NCBI GenBank assembly: GCA_027886175.1 | Contig: JAJNNQ010000075.1 | Location: 54,745,001 to 54,809,000 of the forward strand | Length of the DNA: 64,000 bases | Direction of reading: 5' to 3' | From: Phylloscopus collybita | Taxonomy: Eukaryota; Chordata; Aves; Passeriformes; Phylloscopidae | Shown here: positions 10,507 through 21,400 of the stretch, in pieces | Position numbering within the stretch: position 1 is the first letter of the stretch | Layout: every line of letters starts with the position of its first letter | Position numbers and translations under genes: made by a program | The notes under the pieces: generated by a model | Database searches by the model: none | What the model was told of the DNA's origin: nothing | Seen by the model: only the letters and a program-made list of their open reading frames with translations

Positions 10507-13506
10507 GGTGTAGTTTTCAGTCTTCTGAAGTCAGAGTCTGTGTCGTTGTGGTGCACAAGAGCGTCACAACTCATTTTTAAGAAGATGAGTCTTCAGTGCA
10601 TGGGAGAATCTCAGTGAATGGAGCTCCCTTTTGCATTAAGATAAGCCTTGATCAAATCAGGTCTTTTTCTGATATGAGTAAATAATATGTCTGGAGAACA
10701 GGTTCAGACAACAGAATTCCAGGGCATGGGTTTTCAGAATATGGTCAAGTAAAAGGATCAGAAACTCTGTTTTGCTCACAAGAAATAATTCTGTAGAGAA
10801 ACTTCAAAGTTTTTTGTGCAGTTCGAAATTTTTTATTCTACTTAAAGCTCAAGGAACTTTATTTTAGGTTGAAGAGGTTCTAAGCTTTTTAACTTTTTTC
10901 TTTAAATTTGTTAAAATGGGTAAATTATAAATGTGACTACAGAAGAAAGAAGGTCAGTCCCATAAAAAACAATTAGATTCAGAAAAAAAAGAAGTGCTTT
11001 TGCATTATCCCTTTGAATTTTTGTAATGATTTTCCAGATTTAAAATATTTGGAAATATTTTAGGTTTCCTTAAAACCTTATATTTTTTTTGAAAATTTGT
11101 TATTTAACAGAAGAGCTCATTCTACTCTTTCTAATGGTGGGCTTGCAAAAGCTCTGAAGACAATCAAATCCCTGAAAACTCTTCCAAAAGAGCTGCCAGG
11201 ACTGATCCTCACATCCATGTGGATTCCTCTTTGAAATCAACATTAGTCATAAGGGATGAATAGTTTAAGGTATTCTTATTATCTTTCATGAAAGGAAAAA
11301 AAAACCACATGTAAAGGATCATCTATTGCCCAAATTTTTCAGAGCTACAATAGAACCTAGCAGTTTAATTCAAATGTGTATTAAAAATATATATTTATAT
11401 ATGTCCTTTGCCTAGGATATATCATATATATTTAATCACTATTGTATTATACTTCTGTAAGACACATATATCTCAAAGTTCAATGAATTTTTTGGATAAA
11501 GTAGGATTTTGTTGCTCAAAATTTAATCATTTGAAATTCAAAATGCTTCATGTAAACTTGATTTGTTTTGTTTTCTTTTCTTTTTATGTGTGAATTTCCC
11601 AGACTTCCATTGATGATTGGCATTTTTAACTATGAAATCTTTAACAAGACGTAATTATTGTCTTACTTTTCTTTAAGTGGTCTATCCTGTGAAAAAATGG
11701 GAAGTGTCATAAAACACTCTTCTTAGTAGAAAATGGGTTCATATTCAGAAGAAAAACTAGGTCTTTTAATATTTAGTCATTTCAGAGGAAATAATAGGTC
11801 ACTATTATTAAATACAAATAGATTAAGAACTTAATCCTACAAAGGGACTGGAAAGACTTACCTGTGAGTTAGTGTGATCTCATCTCAAAATCAGTCTAAC
11901 ATTATGAGTATAGTCATAAGGGAAGAAAAAATCAAGACGAGTAGTCTCTTAAGTCTACAAAAATGTATAATCGTGCTTCTTAAGGGACAGAAAATATCAA
12001 AACCAGTTGATTTCATGTTGCACACTGTTGGGAAGAGAGAAGTGTGTAAAATAATCACCTTGTGTGAAAACTCTAATCTTGCTGGTTCTCAAAGAAACAC
12101 CAATATCCAAATCCCCCAAGGGGTTTTCAATTATTCTGCTTTTCCCATGAAATTGATCTGATGTGCAAGCCACTCATATTTTGAAGGGTTCCAACACACA
12201 AGGGTTGTATTCCCTAAAATCCATTGTTCCTCTCATTTTATCTCATGTTCTGGATTTCTTTTGGTTTTTCACAACGTACAAATTGACGGGTGTCCAAGCA
12301 CCTATTTTTGTTCTGACATTATTTGTAAGCAATTACAGCTACCAGTTCTACCTTATTAAATCTTATAATTAACTAAATGTTGTACATATACCCTGTAACA
12401 TAACGAAGAACTCCAGAAAAACATCAAAATAAAGTTTGCTATGTAACAATTAGGTATGGCTAAAGTTGATCACTTTATCAGCAAGGCACAAATAAATTCT
12501 GGAGTGTGATATTTATGTGGTATTTCCAAGCATGAAAATAAAAGGTTTATAGCTAAACTTGAAAAAAACACACCAATATTAAATCCTTTTAGCATTTCAT
12601 CATATTCTAGAAATCCTCAGTAATTCAGTGGTCCCTGACCCAGATGGCTCTGAATCATAATTCCTAAGTGTCTACAATTCAAATATTTTAAAAATATGTG
12701 TGTACATATATAAAAAGCACAAGCAAATACAGAAACATAATTTTGAATTGTGGTTTAGCAGCATGGAAGCCCTTATCTCTTCCATAAAAATACCTGCACC
12801 CTAATTTCAAAATGACAGTTTTGAAAAAAGTCAAAGATTCCCACAGGGTTGTTACGTTCTTACAATAGAAGAAGTTGCATTGTGATGAAAGGTTCAGAAA
12901 AGTTTCCCTTCTAATTTTTTCCAGGACAAAAATGTCAGGCGGTGATTTGTAGCTGAGAAGAGAATAACTCCATTCCATGGCAAATGAAAATCAAGTAATG
13001 ATGAGATTCTGTTGCTACTGCTGAAAGTCTACACTCCTTCCGAATACAGATCAATTTCAGCCAAAATTATACAGTGTAAACTGAATAACTCATCTCCAAA
13101 AGTTACCATTGCTTAGAAGTTTCCATGGATTCCAGAAACTATATGTGGAATCAAAGAGAAGAAAGTATACAGGTCACAGGTGATCATGATGATAGATTCA
13201 GAAATTATCTTCTATGATGAATGCCATGTACCCCAGAGGAAAACACATCTCAGATTTGTAAAGTCAAGGTGTTTTCAAGCTTTCAGGTGCTTTCAGGCTT
13301 CAGTTCTAATTTTCTTAGCAGTCTAATTTTCTTTTAGGTCATCTGAAACCAGGTCTTGTGTTGGAGATGTAAAATCCTGAAATGTCAAAAAATATAACTT
13401 GCTGACACAATGAAATGTTTTGGTTTTTTTTAACCTTTAACATTGAATGTGCTGTAATGTTAACTATTTATGCATTTAATTCAGTGAAACTGTGGAGTAA
13501 TAAAAG

Positions 13507-13555
13507 ACTAATCCTCATTCAAAATCATAAAACTAATCCTGATTCAAAATCATTA
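13507..13555 (+). repeat. Near-exact tandem duplication, about 24-25 bp unit
   Basis: The unit ACTAATCCTCATTCAAAATC recurs at once with a single C-to-G change (CTCATT to CTGATT). It is a local tandem duplication of no recognised family. Confidence 0.85.
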
Positions 13556-14236
13556 TCATTAAACCCTGCGTTTTCTAAAGTGTTCAAATAAACAGTTACA
13601 AGAAGCAGAACTTTAGGAATAAATACATCACAGTCAGATATTGTGTATTTCCATTTATTGCCTTTATAAGTGTGATTGTACCTCACATTACACAAGCCCC
13701 ATTTTCTCTTCCTTTTCATTCTACAATTTTGTAAATAGGCAAGGTTGTTATAGAAATGTGTTAGTTCGTAGCTCATAGGATCTGTTTTCATAGTCTTATC
13801 TTGTTGACAAAATAATTTAGCATATGATTTTATCTCAAGCCTAGGATATTCTCAAAGAAGACCATAAACCAGTTGGGAAGGATGCTGTATTTGAACAAGC
13901 AGACATGACCCGCTTGGCAAAATTGTGACTGACTTAGTGTTTCTCTGAATATCTCAGTGACATCATAATAAAACCACAACCATCAGATACCATCCCCTCT
14001 TTTTTTACAGGTTTATTGGTGCTGTAAACTCATCATCTCTTCTTTCATTCCTGTTACTTCTTAAGCAGTGCATTGACTGTATTGTAGAGTCCTAGATCAA
14101 GCTTCCCTCAAAATGCACATTAAGAAATCAAATATTTTCTTTAATCCCTATAATTCTTTCTAGATTTATTACTTCGGAACAGAAGTGCTCTTCATGCTTT
14201 CTACATACTGAAAGATTTGTCCTTTTTTTAATTTTT

Positions 14237-14258
14237 GTTGTTGTTGTTGTTGTTGTTG
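14237..14258 (+). repeat. (GTT)n microsatellite
   Basis: Seven GTT units in a row within a T-rich background. Confidence 0.93.
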
Positions 14259-15108
14259 CGGTGTTTTTTTTCCTAATAGATATCATTGTAATTTTAAAAT
14301 ACAAACTTATCATAATTACACAGAATACATGCTCTAAGTGTTGACATTCACTCAAAGATAATGATTTTGATCTATACTTATGATGTTATTAAATACTGGG
14401 AAGGCAAATTAATTTACAGGGAGTAAATCTGTGAAGTTCAAGTTATTAAACCCTACATATACACAAAGAATGGTTGCTAGTAATCAATTGAAGAGTAAAT
14501 ATATAATATCTGAGGTTTGCCTCTTTCATGTACCATAGAATAAGTCTGTTGTTTCCCAAAGCTATTTGAAAGACATATTTGCCTTTAACTGTCTTTATGA
14601 ATATGAAACAGTGTAGCTTGCTGGCAGGTCACAATTTTTCAAGATCAACATTGAACTGTATGTATGTATGTATTTCTTTTAATCATCTATTTCTTTTAAT
14701 CTTCTTGATCACAGTGATTCTGAGATAGGAAGAAATAATTTCATCATTTTTCAGAAACATCACACAGACTTCTTTAAAAATACATCATTATGTGTACCGT
14801 CTTTTAACTTTAGACAACTTCAAAACAATTATTTAAAGAATGCAAATTATCTCTTTTTACATTAAACAGTGGTCCTTTCTTTTCTCTCTTCTTTTTTTTT
14901 TGGGCTGGGGGCTTGTTTTGAAACTCACTGAAGAATTAAAACTAATACACAGATCATGCTGACTTATTAAGTGGGACATCTTCATGGATAATTGTATATA
15001 TGTAATTTTCTAAAAGATATGAACCTAAAAATCATCTTATAATATTAAGGAGATATATAGGCTACTTTGTAGCTTTTTGGGCTTCTTTACATTCTGAAAA
15101 GAAAAATA

Positions 15109-15169
15109 TTCTGAGAGAAGAAGAACAACAAAATCTAATCTGAGAGAAGAACAACAGCAAAATAACTAA
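15109..15169 (+). repeat. Imperfect direct duplication, about 25-bp unit
   Basis: TCTGAGAGAAGAAGAACAAC recurs about 29 bp later with small changes, including loss of one AAG unit. It is a local purine-rich duplication. Confidence 0.75.
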
Positions 15170-15315
15170 TTGTAAAAAAAAATACTTAATTCAGTTTATG
15201 TTGCATGAATTACCTGCTTTATGGGAGCTTTTTAGTCAGAAAATTTCAAGCTCATATAAGGTTTGTAGTGATGTAATATGAAAGTTGTGTTCCTCTCCCT
15301 TTCTCCTGCCCTCCT

Positions 15316-15340
15316 CTTGCCTTGCCTTGCCTTGCCTTCC
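15316..15340 (+). repeat. (CTTGC)n microsatellite
   Basis: Four exact CTTGC units and one imperfect unit, inside a longer pyrimidine-rich stretch (15296-15360). Confidence 0.9.
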
Positions 15341-16165
15341 CTTTCTTTTCCCATCCTTCCCAGAAATAGTGATAAATAAAATTATCAGAATTTTTGGATA
15401 CATTTACTACTAAACCCTTTGCAGTGTGGCAAACTGTGTAGTGTGAAGCAGCAATGGAAAATGAAACAAGTGTGTGTTGATCAGTGTATTCCTAGGCTGT
15501 GATGGACACCACACAACATATTTGGTTACTGGCCCCGCATGTTGAAAACTGACATAGTACCTTAAATAATGTTTCATAATTTGCAATCTTCAATATTTAT
15601 AATCTCTTCAAAGTAAAATGATATACAAGGATGATGGCACCATCCACCATTTTTTAATGATTTCCTTATATGCAGCCAGTCATTTCACAATTATTAGGTT
15701 CTTCATTTCAAATTGATTTTATAAAAATGGGTTTGCTTTACCTTTTATTTTTCTTTTTTCAAAAAACTCACTGCCTGTCTTAACCAGAGTAAATTTTAAA
15801 TTGTGACTATACGTAATTTGTTCTCGTATAAAGCTACTCATGTTCACAGCAGGCACTATTGTACAAACAGAATAAATTCATCAAATGGACTTCAATATGA
15901 CTAAGAAAAGAGGTAAAATATAAGAAAATGTTCCCACTTAGGAAATTAATATCTTTACTAAGAAAACATGTCTAAAGCTAGTTCTGCTAAAGAAAAGCAT
16001 TTTATCTTTTTAGTCTTATAAGCCAGCTTTTTATTCTTATAAATCATCTACCTGAGAGTAGTAAGAAGGAAGACCTGAAAATAACATTTTCAGCATTGGT
16101 CATCAGAGACCATTCTTAGAATTTAATGATTTGTGAGAAATAATTTTATATCTTTGTAGATTTCA

Positions 16166-16323
16166 GGTTTTGGGTTTGTTGGTTTTTTTTCGTTGTGGTG
16201 TTTTTTTTGTTTTGGTTTTTTTGGTGGTGTTTGTTTTTTGGTGGTTTTTTTTTTTTGTGTTTTTTTTTTTTTTTTTTTTTTTGTTTTTTGTTGGTTTTTT
16301 TTGTTGTTTTTTTTTTTTTTTTG
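16166..16323 (+). repeat. 158-bp tract of T and G only
   Basis: The plus strand has no A and a single C (16191) over 158 bp, with T runs up to about 23 long. The complementary strand is therefore A/C only. Overlapping open frames on both strands (lysine-rich on one, phenylalanine-rich on the other) are produced by this composition and are not genes. It resembles the tract at 1749-1885 but is purer. Confidence 0.92.
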
Positions 16324-17464
16324 CTTCTCTACTTTCTGTAGACACTGCACAGTGAAATGTGTTTTTCGTTATGTTGACCATCTGATGGCTTTTGTGTTTT
16401 TTTTCTTTGCAAATGTGTGTAAGAAATGCATATCTCACTACAATTTCTGATAATGGGTTATATTTTCCATGGGATTTTTTTAAAAGATTACAGGAACAGT
16501 ACTTTCAAGAATAGTCTAATCCACCTGCTTTCTGAATTTTATATATGTCATTAATTGGATACCGTTCTTGGAATGTTTCTGAATTCCAAATATAAAGCAA
16601 TGTTGAAGTTAGGCATACTAGAAGACAAAACATTTAATATGTCAGAAAGTCAGAATAACTGAGATGTTAGGACATTTCTGGGTGTCGTTTATCGTACCTT
16701 TTTTGTCCATTCTTTTACTTTGCTTACAATAGTTTCTTAAGAATATGTTAAAAAGCCATTTGTCTTTATTTCTCTGGCCATTATTTATTCTTCGTTTTAC
16801 CTATTCCCCTTACCCCTAAAATGGCTGGTTCCAGGTACATATACACAGATGCTTTATAATATATGAGGCATTCTCTTTAACTTTCAGTATGACAAAATAA
16901 CAAAATTATCTTTCTTTTCCAAGAAGAAAGAACTTTTTTGGCCTTCAAAATGTTGACCTCCTCTGCTGACCAGGAAATAATGTATGCATATATGGTTAAT
17001 TTTGATTCTTAGCTTTGAGGTATGATGGACTACATACCTGAGAAATATTCCTTAAATGCTACTTTAAAGACTGAAGTTAATTAACTCTGTATGTCTCTGG
17101 ACAGATGATACCAAATGCAGGAGAGGACGAAAAAGTTTCCCTACTTGAATTTTTAATTGAAAAATAGTAGACAATTTTTAGAGGAAGAACTGTCTAGGAG
17201 GAGAGAGATTCTGTGCAATTAACTTCTGTAGGAAATGCAGACCATTTAGAAACATGACACCTTAGAATTGTTGCAAAAGACATATCATCGTCTTCTTTCT
17301 CATGTCTATGTGATAGGTATGTTATAAACGAAGAGCAAATTCTCACATGTCTGTTACACAGGTGTATAATTTTCTTCCTATAATTATGAGACTGTAAGAG
17401 AGAAATGGCACATGGCATATACACAATTCAGCTGTAGTATTTATCATGTCCTTTCTCCATTGGA
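16324..17464. other. AT-rich non-coding stretch, no gene seen
   Basis: Unique-looking AT-rich DNA. No repeat family, RNA gene or credible exon was recognised. Confidence 0.55.
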
Positions 17465-17560
17465 ACTGGCCCGGGATTTAGCATCCATTCAAACCGGTGT
17501 AATCTTGGGAAGTCACTAAACCCACCAGGGTTGTTATCTTCATCAGTGGAACAGCTCGTA
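17465..17560 (+). mobile_element. Possible ancient MIR/CORE-SINE fragment
   Basis: CTTGGGAAGTCACTAAACCC at 17504-17523, followed by TTATCTTCATCAGTGGAA, follows the order of the conserved core and 3' half of MIR-type SINEs. That core runs through a CTTGGGCAAGTCACTTAACC-like string, then a CTCATCTGTAAAA-like string. MIR relics are known in bird genomes but are old and short. The match is by eye, covers under 100 bp, and the poorly aligned left part weakens it. Confidence 0.4.
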
Positions 17561-18039
17561 TGTTCCCATCTTGCATTGCAAACAGACCACATTACTAATT
17601 AAAGGTTTCATTCCCCAAAGGAATTGAGGAAATTTCTGGGTAAGTAGTGGATCCAAAAGTTAATGTAGCTACACTACATGTTAGCCCAAAAGGAATTTCA
17701 GCATAGTGGATGAGTTCCTTTCCAATGTGGAAACAGGAGGCAGAAGTTTGAAATTTCATATGACATAATTTACCAGACATCACTGGTCAGAAATGACAAA
17801 AGACAAAGAAAGAATTGGTAATTCAGTGATTAAGTCAGTTTTCTCAGATGAAAAAAATCTATAATTCCTTACACAAGTAAGCTCATCCTAAAATAATAAA
17901 TAGCATGCAGTTAGGAAAGCCATGACCTGGAAAATACAGCTTGAAGTCCATGTTCCCAAGAAGTTAAACAAACATGAAGAGTTGGTTAGAACAGAGTCTC
18001 TCTGAATCATATGTCCAGTGCTTCCAAGGGATTTTTCAT

Positions 18040-18415
18040 TTTGGAGAGAAGGCCTGCATGCAGCATCTTGGTAGGCAAAAAGCTGACTGTGAGCCAGCAA
18101 TATACCCTTCAAGCAAACTCAGCCATCAGCAGTTTGTGTTGTCTTAGACAATATGTCCAGATGTCTGAGGTAAGTTATTCTTCCTTCCTGTTGATATGAG
18201 TCTAGCAAAGAACCACAAAGGCGACTGAGTACTTGAAGAATTTGTCATATGAAGAGCTAAAAGAGCAAGAGCTTTTTGTCCTGCAGAATAGACAGCTAAG
18301 GGGGAAACATCAATTTTCATAAATACCTGACTGGAGGGAATAAGTGAGAGAGAGACAGACTTTTCTGTGTACTGGCCACCGGCAGGACAAGAGGAAAGGA
18401 CCCCAAAAATCATGC
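18040..18415 (+). mobile_element. Old, internally deleted CR1 LINE relic
   Basis: The plus strand follows the 3' half of CR1 ORF2 in order. A segment reading as KKLTVSQQ in one frame (about 18079-18102) matches the conserved CR1 motif after the reverse transcriptase core. Next come a Q-A-N-S-A stretch and the LRQ region up to about 18195. A gap of roughly 100 bp relative to CR1 follows. The stretch from GAGTCTAGCAAAG (18198) resumes at the later part of the 3' coding region, through ATAAATACCTGACTGGAGGG (18319-18338) and ACTGGCCACCGGCAGGACAA (18371-18390). The gap and many substitutions mark an ancient copy. The GGTAAGT string at 18169 resembles a splice donor but falls inside the CR1 homology, so it is probably chance. 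Confidence 0.7.
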
Positions 18416-21400
18416 CTGTAAATGAGACACAGATATCTGCTATCACACAATGGAGTCACTCAGTGCTAAACTGGAGTTATCTGACACTACACTGGGTTCT
18501 GGATATATTTTACCAGTATGTTCAAAAGGCTGAAGCTTTTCTCTCTCTCTCTACAGAAAAATCAAATAAAAATTTTGATAATAAAAATTGGTTTGGATGG
18601 TGTACATTTCCAGGCTTTTACTGTAAAATTGTCAAGCAATATGGTCTCATTTTTCACTTCATTCAATATCAAGGCTCTTTATGGGCAACAAGCAAAATAA
18701 ACTATACAGTTTCATCCTCCAAGGTATCAAGTTCAGGCTGCCAGCCACAGGATACAACAATTGATAGCAGTTTGAGATGCTTTTCTGAGTGGCTATTGAT
18801 GTCACAGTTGCGACAATATCCTTACCTATTGATATCCAAGCAACAGGTCAGAAGACCAGTCTGTAAAGTACAAATGCTGCATTTGACTATGAAATGTCTT
18901 TTATTCATTTTAAGGTCATTGCTGAACAGTGGCTTTAGGAGGAAAATGTTAGGAGAAATGGCACAGTAAGACACATGTAAGTGACAGCTTCTAATGGGGG
19001 AGGAAAAGTTGTAATTAGAAAGAAATGTGGACCTTGCCTTGGAAAATTATCGCCTCATGGCTTCAAGGAAATTTCTTTTGAAAGAAAAAACTACTATTAA
19101 AATTACTTTATGTACATTAAAATATGCTAAAACGTATTTAATTTTCTTTTACTCTTCTGACCTGTGCTAAGAGAAATGGATATGATTTATCTCTTACATT
19201 TTTTTGAGTCATCGCCTTTGAACCTGTCCTTCCTCTGACACAACCTCCAGGATTCATTTTATGCAAAACTTCCAATAGAAAAATATCTAAGTACAATTTG
19301 AGGACACTCAAATTGCAGATGAAAAAAACAGAAATTCTCTACAGTCCTTCAGTTCAGAGAACAGCTTGAAAAAGTGAATAAGAGTGGAACTTCTCACAGT
19401 GAAGCATTTTAGCTTAAACAGACCAATGCAGATCTGCCATCCACTCAGCACTGCAGCTGTACATAGTGAACAGGAGTAGTAAAGAACGTTGTATGGAACA
19501 TACTTATTTTCAGTTTGAGTTAAAAATACAAACTAAGGGGAAATTTTTCCCTATGAAAACCATAGAGAAGAACTCTGAAATGTGCGTAAAATAAACCCAT
19601 AGCAAATTGCTATCAATCACAGTGTTAAGAGATGATATGTGGGAATTGGCTTAATGGTAAATAAAAGATATATCATTTGCAAATTAGGGTATTAAATGTA
19701 TTTTTATATATAAAAAGCTGGTTGAAAACCCAAACCAAACAACACCATAAAAAATTATGAACAAAAACCTCCTGTGCAGCTTGAGAAGAATGGTTGAAGC
19801 AGCGTACCAATCACAGCTATGTAAGAAAACTATCCTGACAAAAATCTTGTCTCGTAAGAACTTCTCTCAGGCATAATTGGGAAGTTGGGAAGAACAAAAC
19901 TCTTATTATGTGTTCAGTATTTCATTCAGACCACCTTGGCACAGTCTTAGTACTGTTTTCCAATTACATTGTTTAACTAAAAACAAACATCCAAACATAT
20001 TTGTATCATCTGTTAATGAACAGGTGGATATTTTTATGGACACATCCTGTGCAAACAAACATCTGCAGCAAATGAAATCTACAGCCATGTCCATTAATGT
20101 TGCCTGATTTAAGGGAAAAAAAAGCCCAAAAAATCCAGTCACATGAAAAATCCATGAGAAGAATCAGAGTTTGCAAATTCCAGCCAAAGCTTGTGGATGC
20201 AGGGGAGACTGTTATAGCATTTCTTAATATAAAATTACATGGACTTCATGTATGACTGCTTAGCTCCTTCAAATTGAGAAAAGGAAAAAAAGTGACTTTT
20301 TGAAAAATCCTAACATTGCTAGTGTTACAATTATGTGTGATTATGAAGTAAATTCCACTGTAACCAAATCAGTGTTTTTTCTCTTTTTCTTCAAAATAAT
20401 CTTGGTTAGGACAGGCTTGCAAAGGACTCAATGTTTTTGTAATACATCCATAAGAACATTTTCTATGCTAAAATATTATGTGCTGGTTTTGATTACTAGG
20501 GTATTTGTTGTCATTCATGTTTAAAATATTTCCTTTTTCAGTGATGTGTCCATAAAATCTTGAATACGTGTTCAAGCATATTTAGTTTATTAAGTACAGC
20601 CACTGGCTTTAAAAAGTCAAATATTTTTCTTCATAAATCAGTGTATCTGGTTCATGATTTATTTCATAGTGGAGAGCAATTTTTTCAACTTTGTATTTTT
20701 TTTTATTTTTTCAATACAGATGACTGCCACTAGTGGTGACATAACTAGTGAAAGAAAAGACAGGACAGTGATTATGAAGGAGCTAAAATCAATAACAAAT
20801 CATAGCCTTACATTTATAAAAATCTTAGCACTAAATTAATATATGTTGATTAGAGAAAATTGAAACTATACAAATATAAGGAAATGGTCTCCATTTCTAA
20901 ATGACCTTCCTATGTATCTTTGAAAATACCAAGCACATAGTTGATATTGAATAGTAAAGTACAAAAGAAAATTGACTTTTTGGATGCTACAAATGAAAAA
21001 TATAACTTAACAGCATGTATTGACTGTTTGAAGTGAGAGTGTCACCTTATGTCTCTATGACGTGAAAAGGAGTCAATTTTATCCAAAATGGAGCTTTTCT
21101 CTCTGAGAAATTTCCATATTGCCCATACTTTTACTTTCATGAAAAGGCTGAGCTTCACAGAAGCTTCAGTTCTAAGAGATGGTGGAATGCCCTGGAGTTG
21201 CCTGATTGATTCTAGATTCAGCAGCATGGATCATGGCTGATTCATTTTGTCCTGTCTCCTTTGGGATGGCTGGGCCCCTCTTTGGAACTGGTTTATTCTC
21301 TGGGATGGATAAGTACCCTTGTCACAGGTATTATATCCTTATCTATGTCCATAATAAATATATCTACTGTTTTAATTGTTGATAATTTGCTTCACCAATG

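Larger units (their letters stand above)
10209..10568 (+). mobile_element. ERV long terminal repeat with promoter and poly(A) signals, start uncertain
   Basis: The block has the order expected of a retroviral LTR read rightward: a GC-richer U3, CCAAT at 10454-10458, TATAAAAA at 10476-10483 and AATAAA at 10501-10506. A U5-like segment then ends in CACA at 10568. A TG start at 10209 would give 360 bp, the usual size for small alpha- or beta-type avian LTRs. I could not find matching target duplications, so the left end may lie elsewhere between about 10150 and 10210. No primer-binding site or coding region follows, so it looks like a solo LTR. A frame at 10211-10480 lies inside it and is not considered a gene. 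Confidence 0.62.
10569..16165. other. AT-rich non-coding stretch with simple repeats, no gene seen
   Basis: No recognisable gene. It contains short duplications (13507-13555, 15109-15169) and simple repeats (14237-14258, 15316-15340). The open frames near 11874-12161 and 12688-12978 have no family signature, and AT-rich DNA produces frames of this length by chance. Confidence 0.6.

Noticed and set aside
9658..10580. ACTCATTTTT at 9665 and 10568 as a target duplication for the 10.2-kb LTR
   Set aside because: The left copy is not followed by a TG start, so it cannot flank an LTR end. The shared 10-mer is AT-rich and probably chance.
14660..14672. (GTAT)n as a notable microsatellite
   Set aside because: It has only about three units and is too short to stand out from background.
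16123..16450. Lysine-rich and phenylalanine-rich open frames on both strands
   Set aside because: They are produced by the T/G-only tract at 16166-16323.
18168..18176. Splice donor-like GAGGTAAGT
   Set aside because: It falls in a stretch that aligns with CR1 ORF2 3' sequence, where the same letters arise from the repeat.
18367..18969. Longest open frame (200 codons) as a gene
   Set aside because: It starts inside an ancient CR1 relic and has no domain, signal peptide or supporting splice structure. One frame of this length can arise by chance in 64 kb.
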